Part shown: positions 1-8,606 of the stretch, piece by piece
Layout of the letters: the number at the start of each line of letters is the position of its first letter
How positions within the stretch are numbered: position 1 is the stretch's first letter
Origin: Bacteroidales bacterium
GTDB taxonomy: Bacteria > Bacteroidota > Bacteroidia > Bacteroidales > UBA932
Direction of reading: 5' to 3'
Assembly: GCA_015060445.1 (NCBI GenBank)
Contig: SUYL01000048.1
Coordinates: 1-64,000, forward strand
Length of the DNA: 64,000 nucleotides
The notes under the pieces: model-generated
The model's input: the letters and a program-made list of their open reading frames with translations, nothing else
Databases searched by the model: none
What the model was told of the DNA's origin: nothing
Program-made: the position numbers and the translations under genes

Positions 1-1378
1 AGAATTTCTCTTTTCCAACCCTCTCCTTGCGTTTGAACGGGTAAATCCTGTTCACTGTAAAGGTAAGGTTCGGGAGTGTTACAGCGTATGAACTGTCACG
101 TGAGTTCTGGCTGTGCAGCGCATTAATGGAGAGGCTGAACGGAGTCCCTGCCCAGGTCTTTCCAAATGATATGGATGAAGATATCTGGTTCTGCAAAGCA
201 GTCTGTATGTCAGTCTGGTTGTTGTATTTGTTGTATGAAGGGCTGGAGAAGTTAACCGATGCCCTGAATGTTGTACCGGGCCTTGCCTTCTGGTCCATTG
301 CGTGGCTCCACTGCAGGGAGAAGTTCTTTGTCTGGAAGAAATCGGGCTGTCCTTTCTCTCCGCTCTGGTCGTTCTGGTATGCAATGCTCAGGGTACCGTT
401 GTATTTGTATCTCTTGTTGTATCTTGCATTGAGTTGTCCTGCCCAGGATCCCATAGAGTAGATGTCACCGGTTGCTGCAACATCAAAGTGGTCACCGAAT
501 ACAAAATAGTATCCGAGCCCCCTCATAAAGAATCCCCTGGCAGCCTCCTCTCCATAAGTAGGCATAAGGAGACCGCTGGCCCTTCCTCCGAATTTGGGTA
601 CAAATCCGAACGGGAGTGCAAATGGGGTAGGGACATCCTCCAGAACCACATATGCGGGGCCGAATACTGTCTTCTGCCCTCCATTCTCATCCTGAATCAC
701 CTTTGCAGTGGTCATCTGCAGATAGAAGTGGGGGTGCTCATGGTCACAAGTGGTATATTTTCCCTTGGAGATGTTTATGGAGTTGTCGGGCATCTTCTTT
801 ATATATTTTCCATGAAGGAACCCTTCCGCCTCCTGGGTAATCATATTCTTGATCTTTGCCTTCTCCGAGTTGAAATTGTAATATACACTCTCCATCTCAT
901 AGGTCTTTTCCCCCTGCTTCATCTTTGGCTGGCCAATGATTGTACCGCTTGTGTCGGGAAGACCTTTTGCAAACACGGTCTTTGAATCCACATCAAATGC
1001 CATATACTCGGAGGAGATTTCCATGTCGCCGTAGGTGACTTTCACATCTCCATAATAGTATATCATCTTCCTCCCGTCAACGTTGAAATCCTTTACAATG
1101 GAATCCCTTCCTCCCGAAAACACCGGAGCCTCCAGTGTGCTGTTGTTGATGAGGGTATCTCCTCCCACTGTATCACCTTTTACTGCAAGTGTGTCAGTGA
1201 ACAGAGTATCCTGCAGCCTGGCAAGAGTATCTGATGCAGGGGCCCTGAGGTTCTGTATCTTTGTCCTTATTGTATCCAGACGGCTGTTGACAGAGCAATG
1301 CCCTTCCACATGGGAAAACATTGCAGCCAGCACAGCAACAACTGTATATTTTATATTATTTGCCACTTTTGGAAGCAT
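1..1378 (-). CDS. lptD: LptD/OstA-like LPS assembly outer membrane protein, partial
   Basis: The gene starts at ATG 1378-1376 and runs off the left edge, so only about the first 459 residues are visible. It opens with a short hydrophobic leader (VVAVLAAMF). An OstA/LptA-like jellyroll segment follows at roughly residues 85-230 (KMIYYYGDVKVTYGDMEI). Around residue 262 comes the transition to the barrel (FGFVPKFGGRASG), then alternating aromatic strands typical of an outer membrane beta barrel. In the family, LptD inserts lipopolysaccharide into the outer leaflet. The divergent amidase and MlaD genes fit an envelope cluster. The Bacteroidetes version is usually about 850-900 residues, so roughly half is missing through the window edge, not through damage. 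Confidence 0.85.
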   Translation of the reverse strand, partial: MLPKVANNIKYTVVAVLAAMFSHVEGHCSVNSRLDTIRTKIQNLRAPASDTLARLQDTLFTDTLAVKGDTVGGDTLINNSTLEAPVFSGGRDSIVKDFNVDGRKMIYYYGDVKVTYGDMEISSEYMAFDVDSKTVFAKGLPDTSGTIIGQPKMKQGEKTYEMESVYYNFNSEKAKIKNMITQEAEGFLHGKYIKKMPDNSINISKGKYTTCDHEHPHFYLQMTTAKVIQDENGGQKTVFGPAYVVLEDVPTPFALPFGFVPKFGGRASGLLMPTYGEEAARGFFMRGLGYYFVFGDHFDVAATGDIYSMGSWAGQLNARYNKRYKYNGTLSIAYQNDQSGEKGQPDFFQTKNFSLQWSHAMDQKARPGTTFRASVNFSSPSYNKYNNQTDIQTALQNQISSSISFGKTWAGTPFSLSINALHSQNSRDSSYAVTLPNLTFTVNRIYPFKRKERVGKEKF

Positions 1379-1421
1379 AATGTGCCTGATAATCTTTTAT
1401 CTCTATTGGATAATTTTTTTG

Positions 1422-1429
1422 TACTTTTG
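1422..1429 (+). promoter_or_regulatory. -7 box of the amidase promoter
   Basis: TACTTTTG matches the Bacteroidetes -7 consensus TAnnTTTG exactly and lies 35 bp before the amidase ATG. No clean TTTG is seen 19-21 bp upstream. Confidence 0.5.
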
Positions 1430-1436
1430 CAAAACG

Positions 1437-1444
1437 CAAAAATA
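1437..1444 (-). promoter_or_regulatory. -7 box of the lptD promoter
   Basis: On the minus strand this reads TATTTTTG, an exact TAnnTTTG match, about 58 bp before the lptD start. It sits back to back with the amidase promoter. Confidence 0.4.
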
Positions 1445-1464
1445 ACACTTTTTTTGCAACTAAT

Positions 1465-2655
1465 ATGCCACTTAAACTTAAAGTCCCAAATATTATTTTG
1501 TGTGCGTTACTGCTGGTACTGGCACAACTGCCCCTTCAGGCAAGGCAGGTGGGGGATGCCATGCGAATAAAGACAGTGGTGATAGACCCCGGACATGGAG
1601 GAAAGGACCCTGGTGCCATAAGCCGGAACGGCAAGTATAGGGAGAAGGACATTACCCTTTCGGTTGCCCTCAAACTGGGGAACCTCATAAAGGCCAGTTA
1701 TCCCGACATTAAAGTCATATATACCCGCAGCACAGACAAATATGTGGAACTTTCACGCAGGGCGGAGGTGGCAAACCGCAACAAGGCCGATCTTTTTATC
1801 TCCATACATGTAAATTCGGCCAAGGCAACTCAGGCCAGAGGTACGGAAACCTTTGTAATGGGAGCCCACAAGAGCGAGGACAATTTTGAAGTGTGTAAAC
1901 TGGAGAACTCGGTAATTGTAATAGAAGATGATTATCAGACCAAATATGAGGGGTTTAATCCCAATTCCCCGGAATCATATATAATTTTTTCCCTTCTTCA
2001 GAATGTGCATCAGGAGCAGAGCATAAAATATGCTGCACTTGTGCAGGGACAATTTGCCAAGGGACCAATTCCCGTAAACCGTGGGGTAAAGCAGGGCGGA
2101 CTTCTGGTGCTGTGGAAAACCACAATGCCCTCTGTCCTTACAGAACTTGGATTCATCTCAAACTCCAAGGACTGTGCAGTGCTCATTACCAGGTCTGGCC
2201 AGGAACAGTTTGCCAGAAGGCTTTTCAATGCCTTTGTGGCATATAAGAAGAACTATGAGGGAGTGGCGGTTGTTGCTCCGCAGAACCCGGCTGTGAAGGA
2301 GACTCCGCAGAAACCGGCTGTGAAGGAGACTCCGCAGAAACCGGCAGTAAAGGAGACCTTGCCGCAGGAGAGTGCCTTGCCGGAGCAGAAACAGCCGGCA
2401 GAAACTGTTGTGAAGTCTGTTTCCGGTGATTTTTATGCGGTACAGATACTCTCTGTGGCCAAGCAGTTGAAAAAAGGGGCATACGATTTGAAGGGAAGGG
2501 ATGATGCCCAGTTTATAAAGGTTGGGAATCTGTACAAATACTATATAGGGAGGTATGCCCAGCGCAAGGATGCAGTAAAGGAGATGGGACAGTTGCGCAA
2601 GAAGTTCCCGGGAGCATTTGTAATTCATATAAAGGATAACAAGATTGTAAAGTAA
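1465..2655 (+). CDS. N-acetylmuramoyl-L-alanine amidase with SPOR domain
   Basis: This 396-residue amidase cuts the bond between MurNAc and the stem peptide. An N-terminal signal segment (residues about 8-25) predicts export. The Amidase_3 domain (about 34-262) shows VIDPGHGGKDPGA with the zinc ligand His44, a second ligand Glu about 60, SIHVNSA, and the catalytic Glu in LTELGFISN. A Pro/Lys/Glu linker holds three 9-residue repeats (QKPAVKETP). The last 75 residues (GDFYAVQILSV to the C-terminus) look like a SPOR peptidoglycan-binding domain, which recruits proteins to division septa. One base separates the stop from the next gene, so the two are co-transcribed. Confidence 0.92.
   Translation: MPLKLKVPNIILCALLLVLAQLPLQARQVGDAMRIKTVVIDPGHGGKDPGAISRNGKYREKDITLSVALKLGNLIKASYPDIKVIYTRSTDKYVELSRRAEVANRNKADLFISIHVNSAKATQARGTETFVMGAHKSEDNFEVCKLENSVIVIEDDYQTKYEGFNPNSPESYIIFSLLQNVHQEQSIKYAALVQGQFAKGPIPVNRGVKQGGLLVLWKTTMPSVLTELGFISNSKDCAVLITRSGQEQFARRLFNAFVAYKKNYEGVAVVAPQNPAVKETPQKPAVKETPQKPAVKETLPQESALPEQKQPAETVVKSVSGDFYAVQILSVAKQLKKGAYDLKGRDDAQFIKVGNLYKYYIGRYAQRKDAVKEMGQLRKKFPGAFVIHIKDNKIVK
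2281..2361 (+). repeat. 27-bp tandem repeat inside the amidase gene
   Basis: Three in-frame 27-bp units (2281-2307, 2308-2334, 2335-2361) encode QNPAVKETP, QKPAVKETP and QKPAVKETL. The first two are nearly identical in DNA. They form the linker between the catalytic and SPOR domains. Confidence 0.9.
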
Positions 2656-2656
2656 T

Positions 2657-3577
2657 ATGGAAAAATTCAAACTTACCAAGTTGCAGGCCATAGGATTGTT
2701 TGTCCTGCTCACACTCATAGCGGCATTTGCCGTTATAAACTTTTTGAGGGGAGAAGACCTTTTCAACAAAACTACAACCTATTTCGCAAAGTTTGAAACA
2801 GTTGACGGGCTTGCCGTAACAGGCCCAATATACATAAAGGGATTGAAGGTTGGAATGGTTGAGGGGATAGAGTATGATATGGAGCGCGACCTGTTTGAGG
2901 TGGAGTTCAAGGTAAAATCCAAATTCCATATTCCATGCAATTCTGTAGCGGAAATCTATAGTGCAGATATTATGGGAAGCAGGGCTTTGAGGATAAATAT
3001 GGGCAAGTCTGACATTTTTGCAAAGCAGGGCGATACCATTGCATCCTCAATTGTACCTGATATGGTAACAGCACTTACCTCCGAAATAATGCCGTTGAAG
3101 GACCAGGCCGTAAAACTTATGGACGAAATGGGGACAACTCTTGAGAGTGTGAATATGCTCCTTGATTCAAATGCCAGAAAAGATTTGCAGGGCTCTTTTG
3201 CAAATCTCAACAGGACTTTGGCCAATGCGGCCAAATTGAGTGCAACCCTAAATGGACTCTCCCCTGAACTTAGGGAGATGGTGAAGAATCTCCAGGTGTT
3301 GTCGGAAGGTTTGGGAAGCAGCGCATCCGATATTCAGGGTTCGCTTGAAAATGTGAACACAATTACCTCCCAATTGTCAAAGGCCGATCTTGGAAAGGCG
3401 GTTGAAAGTCTGGTGGCATTGTCTGAAAGATTGCAGGATCCAAATGGTTCTGTGGGGAAACTGCTTACTACGGATTCCTTGCACAATGCGGTTACAGCAT
3501 TGGTAAAGGATGTTGACCAACTGGTAAAATGCATTACTGAGCAGCCTAAAAAGTACATTAAAGTGAGCGTTTTCTAA
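2657..3577 (+). CDS. mlaD: MlaD/MCE-family lipid transport protein
   Basis: The protein has 306 residues, an N-terminal transmembrane anchor (about 8-30, IGLFVLLTLIAAFAVINFL) and one MCE domain (about 38-118, with the VDGLAVTGPIYIKGLKVGMVE core). A long helical, coiled-coil-like tail follows. MlaD-type proteins form the periplasmic ring that carries phospholipids between the inner membrane and the outer membrane. The companion permease and ATPase genes are not in the window. It directly follows the amidase and is closed by the terminator at 3627. Confidence 0.88.
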   Translation: MEKFKLTKLQAIGLFVLLTLIAAFAVINFLRGEDLFNKTTTYFAKFETVDGLAVTGPIYIKGLKVGMVEGIEYDMERDLFEVEFKVKSKFHIPCNSVAEIYSADIMGSRALRINMGKSDIFAKQGDTIASSIVPDMVTALTSEIMPLKDQAVKLMDEMGTTLESVNMLLDSNARKDLQGSFANLNRTLANAAKLSATLNGLSPELREMVKNLQVLSEGLGSSASDIQGSLENVNTITSQLSKADLGKAVESLVALSERLQDPNGSVGKLLTTDSLHNAVTALVKDVDQLVKCITEQPKKYIKVSVF

Positions 3578-3626
3578 TCTGGAAAATGCCCTTTTACGTA
3601 TGTTGTAGATTATTAGATACTTAAGT

Positions 3627-3660
3627 TATAACCGCTTGATTATTAAGCGGTTATATTTTT
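3627..3660 (+). terminator. Rho-independent terminator after mlaD
   Basis: An exact 11-bp stem (3627-3637 with 3645-3655, containing ACCGCTT/AAGCGGT), a 7-nt loop and then TTTTT. The rest of the 228-bp gap to dnaA is AT-rich, with no further gene. Confidence 0.85.
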
Positions 3661-3805
3661 GTTAAAATTTTTACTGCTGATTTATAGCATGTTATAATGT
3701 TTTTGAAAAAAACAATAGATTTTTAATTTTTTTATAATAAATTTTTCCTCACTTTTGTATCGCAATCGCAAGCAAAATATTCACAATAATTAACCAGAAA
3801 ACTTA

Positions 3806-5221
3806 ATGAACGGTTCCCAACATATACAGGTATGGAATAATTGTCTCCAGATGATTCAGGGGGTAATAAATCCTACCCAGTTCAAGACATGGTTTGCTCC
3901 AATCAGGCCGGTGAGTCTTGTAGGGAATACCTTTACCATTGAAGTACCTTCTGAGTTTTTTAGGGAGTTCCTTGAGGACCATTATATAGATTTCCTCAGC
4001 AGGGCATTGAGAAAGGAGATTGGAAACGATGCAAGATTGATGTACAAAGTTCAGGTGACCAAGGATTCACATGTAACTGTACCGGCATCTGAAGTTGCAG
4101 CCCCAAAGAACAAACCTGTTCCGGTGCCGCAGAGAGATACGAGTCTGTTGAACCCTTTTGTGATTCCGGGGTTGCAGCAACTCGACATTGATCCCCAACT
4201 CAACCCCAACTACTGTTTTGCAAACTTTATTGAGGGCGACTGCAACAGGTTGGGAAGATCTGCAGGCCTTGCCATTGCAAAGAGCCCGGGAAAGAATGCA
4301 TTCAACCCGCTGTTCATATATGGCGGATCAGGGTTGGGCAAGACCCACCTTGCACAGGCCATTGGAATTGAAATTGCATCAAAGTTCTCCGACAAGATAG
4401 TGCTTTATGTTACAGCAAACAGGTTCATGACACAGTACATGGATGCCGTAAACGTAAAGAACAAACTTACAGATTTCCTCAACTTCTATCAGATGATAGA
4501 TGTGCTCATATTGGACGATGTACAGGAGTTTGCGGAGAAACAGGGTACACAGAATGCCTTTTTCCATATTTTCAATCACCTTCACCAGAGTGGAAAACAG
4601 TTGATCCTTACATCTGACAAGGCTCCGGTAGACCTTATGGGGTTGGAGCAGAGGCTCCTCTCCAGATTTAAATGGGGTTTGTCTGTAGAACTTACACCCC
4701 CTTCATACAACACCCGTCTGGAGATTCTTAAGGCAAAGAGTCTGAAAGATGGAATTGAGTTGCCGGAAGATGTGCTTGATTTCCTTGCGTCAAAAGTTGT
4801 GGGAAGTGTAAGGGAGATAGAGGGGACTTTGGTCTCGCTTATTGCCCATGCAACACTCAGCAGGGAGACAATTACAATGGATCTGGCAAAGAGGCTCACC
4901 GACAAGATTGTAACACCTGTTACCCAGGAGATATCACTGGACAGGATTCAGGATACGGTGTGCAGTTATTTTGGAATTACAAGGGATTTGATGCTCTCCA
5001 AAACAAGAAAGAGGGAGATTGTCCAGGCCAGACAGATTGCCATGTATTTGGGAAGAAGCCTTACAAAAGTCTCATTGGCGGCTATAGGAGCCCAGATAGG
5101 GGGGAAGGATCATGCAACTGTACTTCATGCATGCAATACGGTGAGCGATCTGATATCAACGGACAGGACCTTCAAACAATACGTTGCAGACATAGAAAAA
5201 CTTTTAAAGGTGGAACAATAG
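3806..5221 (+). CDS. dnaA: Chromosomal replication initiator DnaA
   Basis: This is a 471-residue DnaA with all four domains. The N-terminal domain (about 1-85) carries QFKTWF. A Pro-rich linker follows. The AAA+ ATPase has Walker A GGSGLGKT at residues 173-180 and Walker B VLILDDVQ. The C-terminal helix-turn-helix ends in the DnaA signature IGGKDHATVLHA. It binds DnaA boxes and melts oriC. It is monocistronic in appearance: a terminator precedes it and a hairpin follows. The spacer before it holds only one near-match to a DnaA box (ATATTCACA, 3777-3785), so no origin can be claimed here. Confidence 0.97.
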   Translation: MNGSQHIQVWNNCLQMIQGVINPTQFKTWFAPIRPVSLVGNTFTIEVPSEFFREFLEDHYIDFLSRALRKEIGNDARLMYKVQVTKDSHVTVPASEVAAPKNKPVPVPQRDTSLLNPFVIPGLQQLDIDPQLNPNYCFANFIEGDCNRLGRSAGLAIAKSPGKNAFNPLFIYGGSGLGKTHLAQAIGIEIASKFSDKIVLYVTANRFMTQYMDAVNVKNKLTDFLNFYQMIDVLILDDVQEFAEKQGTQNAFFHIFNHLHQSGKQLILTSDKAPVDLMGLEQRLLSRFKWGLSVELTPPSYNTRLEILKAKSLKDGIELPEDVLDFLASKVVGSVREIEGTLVSLIAHATLSRETITMDLAKRLTDKIVTPVTQEISLDRIQDTVCSYFGITRDLMLSKTRKREIVQARQIAMYLGRSLTKVSLAAIGAQIGGKDHATVLHACNTVSDLISTDRTFKQYVADIEKLLKVEQ

Positions 5222-5263
5222 AAAAAATGTATTAAATTTGGGAAAATTTGATACATTTTTTTT
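5222..5263 (+). terminator. AT-rich terminator-like hairpin between dnaA and pepD
   Basis: An 18-bp stem with one T-G wobble pairs 5222-5239 with 5244-5261 around a GGGA loop. It runs straight into eight T (5256-5263), ending immediately before the pepD ATG at 5264. A TAnnTTTG box (TAAATTTG, 5233-5240) is embedded in the left arm and could be the pepD -7 element, which would give a very short leader. Confidence 0.65.
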
Positions 5264-6733
5264 ATGAAGACACAACAGATACTTGATACCTTTAAGGATA
5301 TCCTTAAGATTCCACGTGAAAGTGGTCACGAAGAACACATTATAGCGTATTTGCAAAATTTCGCAAAAGAGCACTCCCTGGAGTGCCATACAGATTCCGC
5401 AGGTAACGTACTTATAGTAAGGGAGGCTGCTCCAGGCAAGGAGAATGTCCCTACAGTGGTTTTGCAGAGCCATTCAGATATGGTCTGCGAGAAAAATGCC
5501 GGTGTTGAACATGACTTTACCAAAGATCCTATTGTGGCTGTAGAAGAGGATGGATGGCTAATTGCCAAGGATACAACTTTGGGTGCAGACTGCGGCATTG
5601 GAATAGCGGCCCAGTTGGTTGCCCTTACAGATCCCAATCTCAATTGCGGCAGGATAGAGGCCCTCTTTACAGTTAGTGAAGAGACCGGCCTGGATGGGGC
5701 AATGGCCCTCCAGCCAGGTTTCATTACCGGAAAGACCCTCATAAACCTGGATTCTGAGGATGAGGGTGAACTGTTCATCGGTTGCGCCGGCGGTATAGAT
5801 ACAACTGCCAAGTTCAAATATTCAACATATCCCGCAACAAAAGAGTATGTTAAATGCGAGTTCAAGATTTTTGGTGCGCAGGGTGGCCACAGCGGAGATG
5901 ACATAGACAAGAACCGTGCTAATGCCAACAAGATTCTTGCCCGTTTCCTATACAGGGTATTGGCAAAGCATGATATTGAACTTTATGAAATAGACGGCGG
6001 CAACAAGAGGAATGCCATTGCCCGTGAGGCATACGCCGTTATAGGTTTTGCAAAAAGATCTGAAAAGGCAATCCTCAAGATTTTCAGGGAAGTCATAGAA
6101 GAGGTTAAGGATGAGTTCAGAGTGAGCGATCCTGCCGTTGACGGTATTGCAAGGGAGGTTGGAATACATGATATGAATGAGGGGACATGTTTCGGTACCC
6201 CTAAAAAGGCCATAGACAAGAATACTGCCGCATCATTGATATACTCCCTGTATTGTGCCCCTCATGGTGTACTTGCCATGAGCAACGATGTAAAGGGGCT
6301 TGTTGAGACCTCTACCAATCTTGCATCAATAAAGATGCTTAAAGGAAATGTGATAAGAATTGGTACAAGCCAGAGAAGTGCAATAAACAGTTGCCGCAGA
6401 TATGCTGCAGAGATGGTGGAGGCATGTTTTGAGATGGCAGGGGCAACCGTTACCCATGAGAGTGAGTATCCTGGCTGGAAACCGAATGTAAATTCAGATA
6501 TTCTTGAAATATCAGTTGCAGCATACAGGAAACTGTTTGGGGTGGAGCCGGTAGTAAGGGCAATCCACGCAGGATTGGAGTGCGGACTGTTCCTGGACAA
6601 GTTCCCTGGTCTGGACATGATATCGTTCGGACCTACACTTAGGGGAGTACATGCACCTGGTGAGCGTCTTGACCTTGCTTCATTGGACAAGTTCAGGATG
6701 CTGCTTGAGGAGATTCTGGTAAGTTTAAAGTAA
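5264..6733 (+). CDS. pepD: Aminoacyl-histidine dipeptidase PepD (M20 family)
   Basis: A 489-residue cytosolic metallodipeptidase that hydrolyses Xaa-His dipeptides such as carnosine. M20 motifs are present: QSHSDMV (first zinc ligand His), TTLGADCGIGIA (bridging Asp), SEETGLDGA (catalytic Glu and ligand), INLDSEDEGE and, near the C-terminus, RAIHAGLECG. The dimerisation or lid insert lies in the middle, as in PepD. The ATG abuts the hairpin at 5222-5263, so its translation or transcription may depend on that structure. Seven bases separate its stop from rpe. Confidence 0.93.
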   Translation: MKTQQILDTFKDILKIPRESGHEEHIIAYLQNFAKEHSLECHTDSAGNVLIVREAAPGKENVPTVVLQSHSDMVCEKNAGVEHDFTKDPIVAVEEDGWLIAKDTTLGADCGIGIAAQLVALTDPNLNCGRIEALFTVSEETGLDGAMALQPGFITGKTLINLDSEDEGELFIGCAGGIDTTAKFKYSTYPATKEYVKCEFKIFGAQGGHSGDDIDKNRANANKILARFLYRVLAKHDIELYEIDGGNKRNAIAREAYAVIGFAKRSEKAILKIFREVIEEVKDEFRVSDPAVDGIAREVGIHDMNEGTCFGTPKKAIDKNTAASLIYSLYCAPHGVLAMSNDVKGLVETSTNLASIKMLKGNVIRIGTSQRSAINSCRRYAAEMVEACFEMAGATVTHESEYPGWKPNVNSDILEISVAAYRKLFGVEPVVRAIHAGLECGLFLDKFPGLDMISFGPTLRGVHAPGERLDLASLDKFRMLLEEILVSLK

Positions 6734-6740
6734 TTGCAAT

Positions 6741-7388
6741 ATGAGTATTTTATTGGCACCTTCCATGTTGTCTGCAAATTTCGGACAACTGGATAAAGAT
6801 GTTGAACTTGTGAATGAGGGGGCTGCAGACTGGTTCCATCTGGACATTATGGATGGAGTGTTTGTTCCAAACATCTCTTATGGATTTCCTGTAGTGAAGG
6901 CAATGGCCAAAAAGGCCAGAAAACCCCTTGATGCACATCTTATGATTGTGGATCCCGACAGGTATCTTTCAAATTTTGCAGAACTTGGAGTTGAGTGGTT
7001 GAGTGTCCATTATGAGGCATGTACCCATCTGCACAGGACAATACAGGCAATAAAGGCTCTTGGTATGAAGGCAGGTGTAGCACTTAATCCGCATACTTCC
7101 ATTACCCTTATTGAGGATATACTCATGGATGTGGATTATGTTCTCATAATGTCTGTAAATCCAGGATTCGGAGGGCAGTCATTTATAGAGAATGCGTTGG
7201 ACAAAGTGCGCAGGCTCAAGAAGATGATAGATGAAAAAGGGGCAAAATGCCTTATTCAGGTAGATGGCGGAGTGACAACAAAAAACGCCAGGGCTCTTGA
7301 AGAGGCTGGCGCTGACGTCCTTGTTGCCGGAAGTGCCGTATTTGGGGCACAGGATCCTATGGAGGCAATGAAACTTATAAGAGGATAA
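6741..7388 (+). CDS. rpe: Ribulose-phosphate 3-epimerase
   Basis: A 215-residue TIM-barrel enzyme that interconverts ribulose-5-phosphate and xylulose-5-phosphate in the pentose phosphate pathway. Diagnostic segments are LAPSMLSANF, HLDIMDGVFVPNISYG, DAHLMI, MSVNPGFGGQSF and the phosphate-binding IQVDGGVT...GADVLVAGSAVF. It follows pepD by 7 bp. Its 3' end overlaps the convergent exporter gene by 14 bp (7375-7388), with no terminator visible between them. Confidence 0.96.
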   Translation: MSILLAPSMLSANFGQLDKDVELVNEGAADWFHLDIMDGVFVPNISYGFPVVKAMAKKARKPLDAHLMIVDPDRYLSNFAELGVEWLSVHYEACTHLHRTIQAIKALGMKAGVALNPHTSITLIEDILMDVDYVLIMSVNPGFGGQSFIENALDKVRRLKKMIDEKGAKCLIQVDGGVTTKNARALEEAGADVLVAGSAVFGAQDPMEAMKLIRG

Positions 7389-8604
7389 GGCAGGTGTAGC
7401 CTACCAGAAGTCCCACAGCAATATTGATGAGTTTCGCTTTGGCGAAACTCATTTTGCTTTCTGCCAACAGCGGCAGGGCACTGTGTCCGTCCTGTACAAT
7501 TGAATTTACCAGAAGTACATAAAAAGGGAGTACACCCTGTGCAAACAGTGTTACAAATACAAGGTGCGGCCCCGATTCCGGAATTATACCTATAAGTATT
7601 GCAAGCAGTATTACAAATGCCATGTTGTGGTTTATCCAGTGTGCCACATCAAGATACTGCATACCTATATTGCATACCAGAAGGGTGCCGAATGTCCAGA
7701 GGAATATGGATACCATGTGCCTTTTTATTACATGTTTCCACAGATGGTCCTTTATGAAATGCTCATTTGCGGTAGCGGTGAAGAAGAGGGTGATGATGCT
7801 GATTATGGCAAACACTATATTTATGCTCTTCTCATTGAGGATATTCAATGTAACATCGCCATGTGCATACCCGTGGGAGTGTGTATGCTCCTGCTGGCAT
7901 GCATCAGTGTGTACATGTGCATAATGCTCTTGTGATGCATGTGCATGGGTGCATTCTGCCGTGTGTACATGGGTGCATTCTGATGTATGTACATGTCCTG
8001 TGGCATCTGCTGAGTGGTCATGGCCGCAGGCCAGAATTCCCATTATTACGGCGGCTATGAAACAGGCTATACCGCACATTATTGCAATCCTCTCTTTTGA
8101 GGGGCGCAACATAACTTTATATGACTCCAGACGGAATATGGAAGGTATCTTCCTGTCTTCCCCTGCAGGGGTGTCGTGTATCTCAAAATCGTCGGGACAA
8201 AGGTCCTTCTGCGGATTGCGGTAAATGACATAATCTACAATCACTCCTGTGATTATTGAAATTGCAAAGAGTATCCCAAAGAGGATGAGCCCTTCCCGCG
8301 GAATCATTGCCATAATGACAAATGCCTCATCTCCCGAGGAACTTATCATCATAGCAACCAGTGCCCCAAGGCTCAGGAGTCTGTGGGTATAAAGGGATAC
8401 GGTTGCAAAACCTCCTATGCACCCTGGTACAAGCCCAAGTAGAGATCCGAGCAGGATCTGTTTAATCTTGGAATTCTGTATCCTTGAAAACCAACGGCCG
8501 TGGGAGTGGATATTGAAATACTCAATCATCAGCATCATTATGAGCACAAGCCCGGTAATGAGGATGCTGTTCCGCAATACGTCAATGAATAAATGCCAGG
8601 TCAT
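7375..8604 (-). CDS. Putative 10-TM metal exporter (ArsP_2/DUF2899, putative manganese transporter)
   Basis: A 409-residue polytopic membrane protein with about ten hydrophobic helices in two halves. Each half carries a G-x-x-P motif (LVPGCIGGFATVSL near residue 60; IIPESGPHLVFV in the second half), as in the family annotated as a putative heavy-metal or manganese exporter. Between the halves lies a loop, residues 193-250, with 15 His and several Cys in HVHTAECTH-like repeats, predicted to bind metal. Two bases separate it from meaB upstream, so they are probably co-transcribed. The metal specificity is unknown. Confidence 0.8.
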   Translation of the reverse strand: MTWHLFIDVLRNSILITGLVLIMMLMIEYFNIHSHGRWFSRIQNSKIKQILLGSLLGLVPGCIGGFATVSLYTHRLLSLGALVAMMISSSGDEAFVIMAMIPREGLILFGILFAISIITGVIVDYVIYRNPQKDLCPDDFEIHDTPAGEDRKIPSIFRLESYKVMLRPSKERIAIMCGIACFIAAVIMGILACGHDHSADATGHVHTSECTHVHTAECTHAHASQEHYAHVHTDACQQEHTHSHGYAHGDVTLNILNEKSINIVFAIISIITLFFTATANEHFIKDHLWKHVIKRHMVSIFLWTFGTLLVCNIGMQYLDVAHWINHNMAFVILLAILIGIIPESGPHLVFVTLFAQGVLPFYVLLVNSIVQDGHSALPLLAESKMSFAKAKLINIAVGLLVGYTCLILL

Positions 8605-8606
8605 CT

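Noticed and set aside
126..985. Plus-strand open frames at the left edge
   Set aside because: They are antisense to lptD, whose minus-strand frame is open from 1378 to the window edge and has family motifs.
3578..3805. Possible origin of replication before dnaA
   Set aside because: Only one near-match to a DnaA box (3777-3785) and no cluster. AT-richness alone is common in spacers here.
7375..7388. Frameshift or annotation error where rpe and the exporter overlap
   Set aside because: Both C-termini look normal for their families; a 14-bp convergent overlap is unremarkable.
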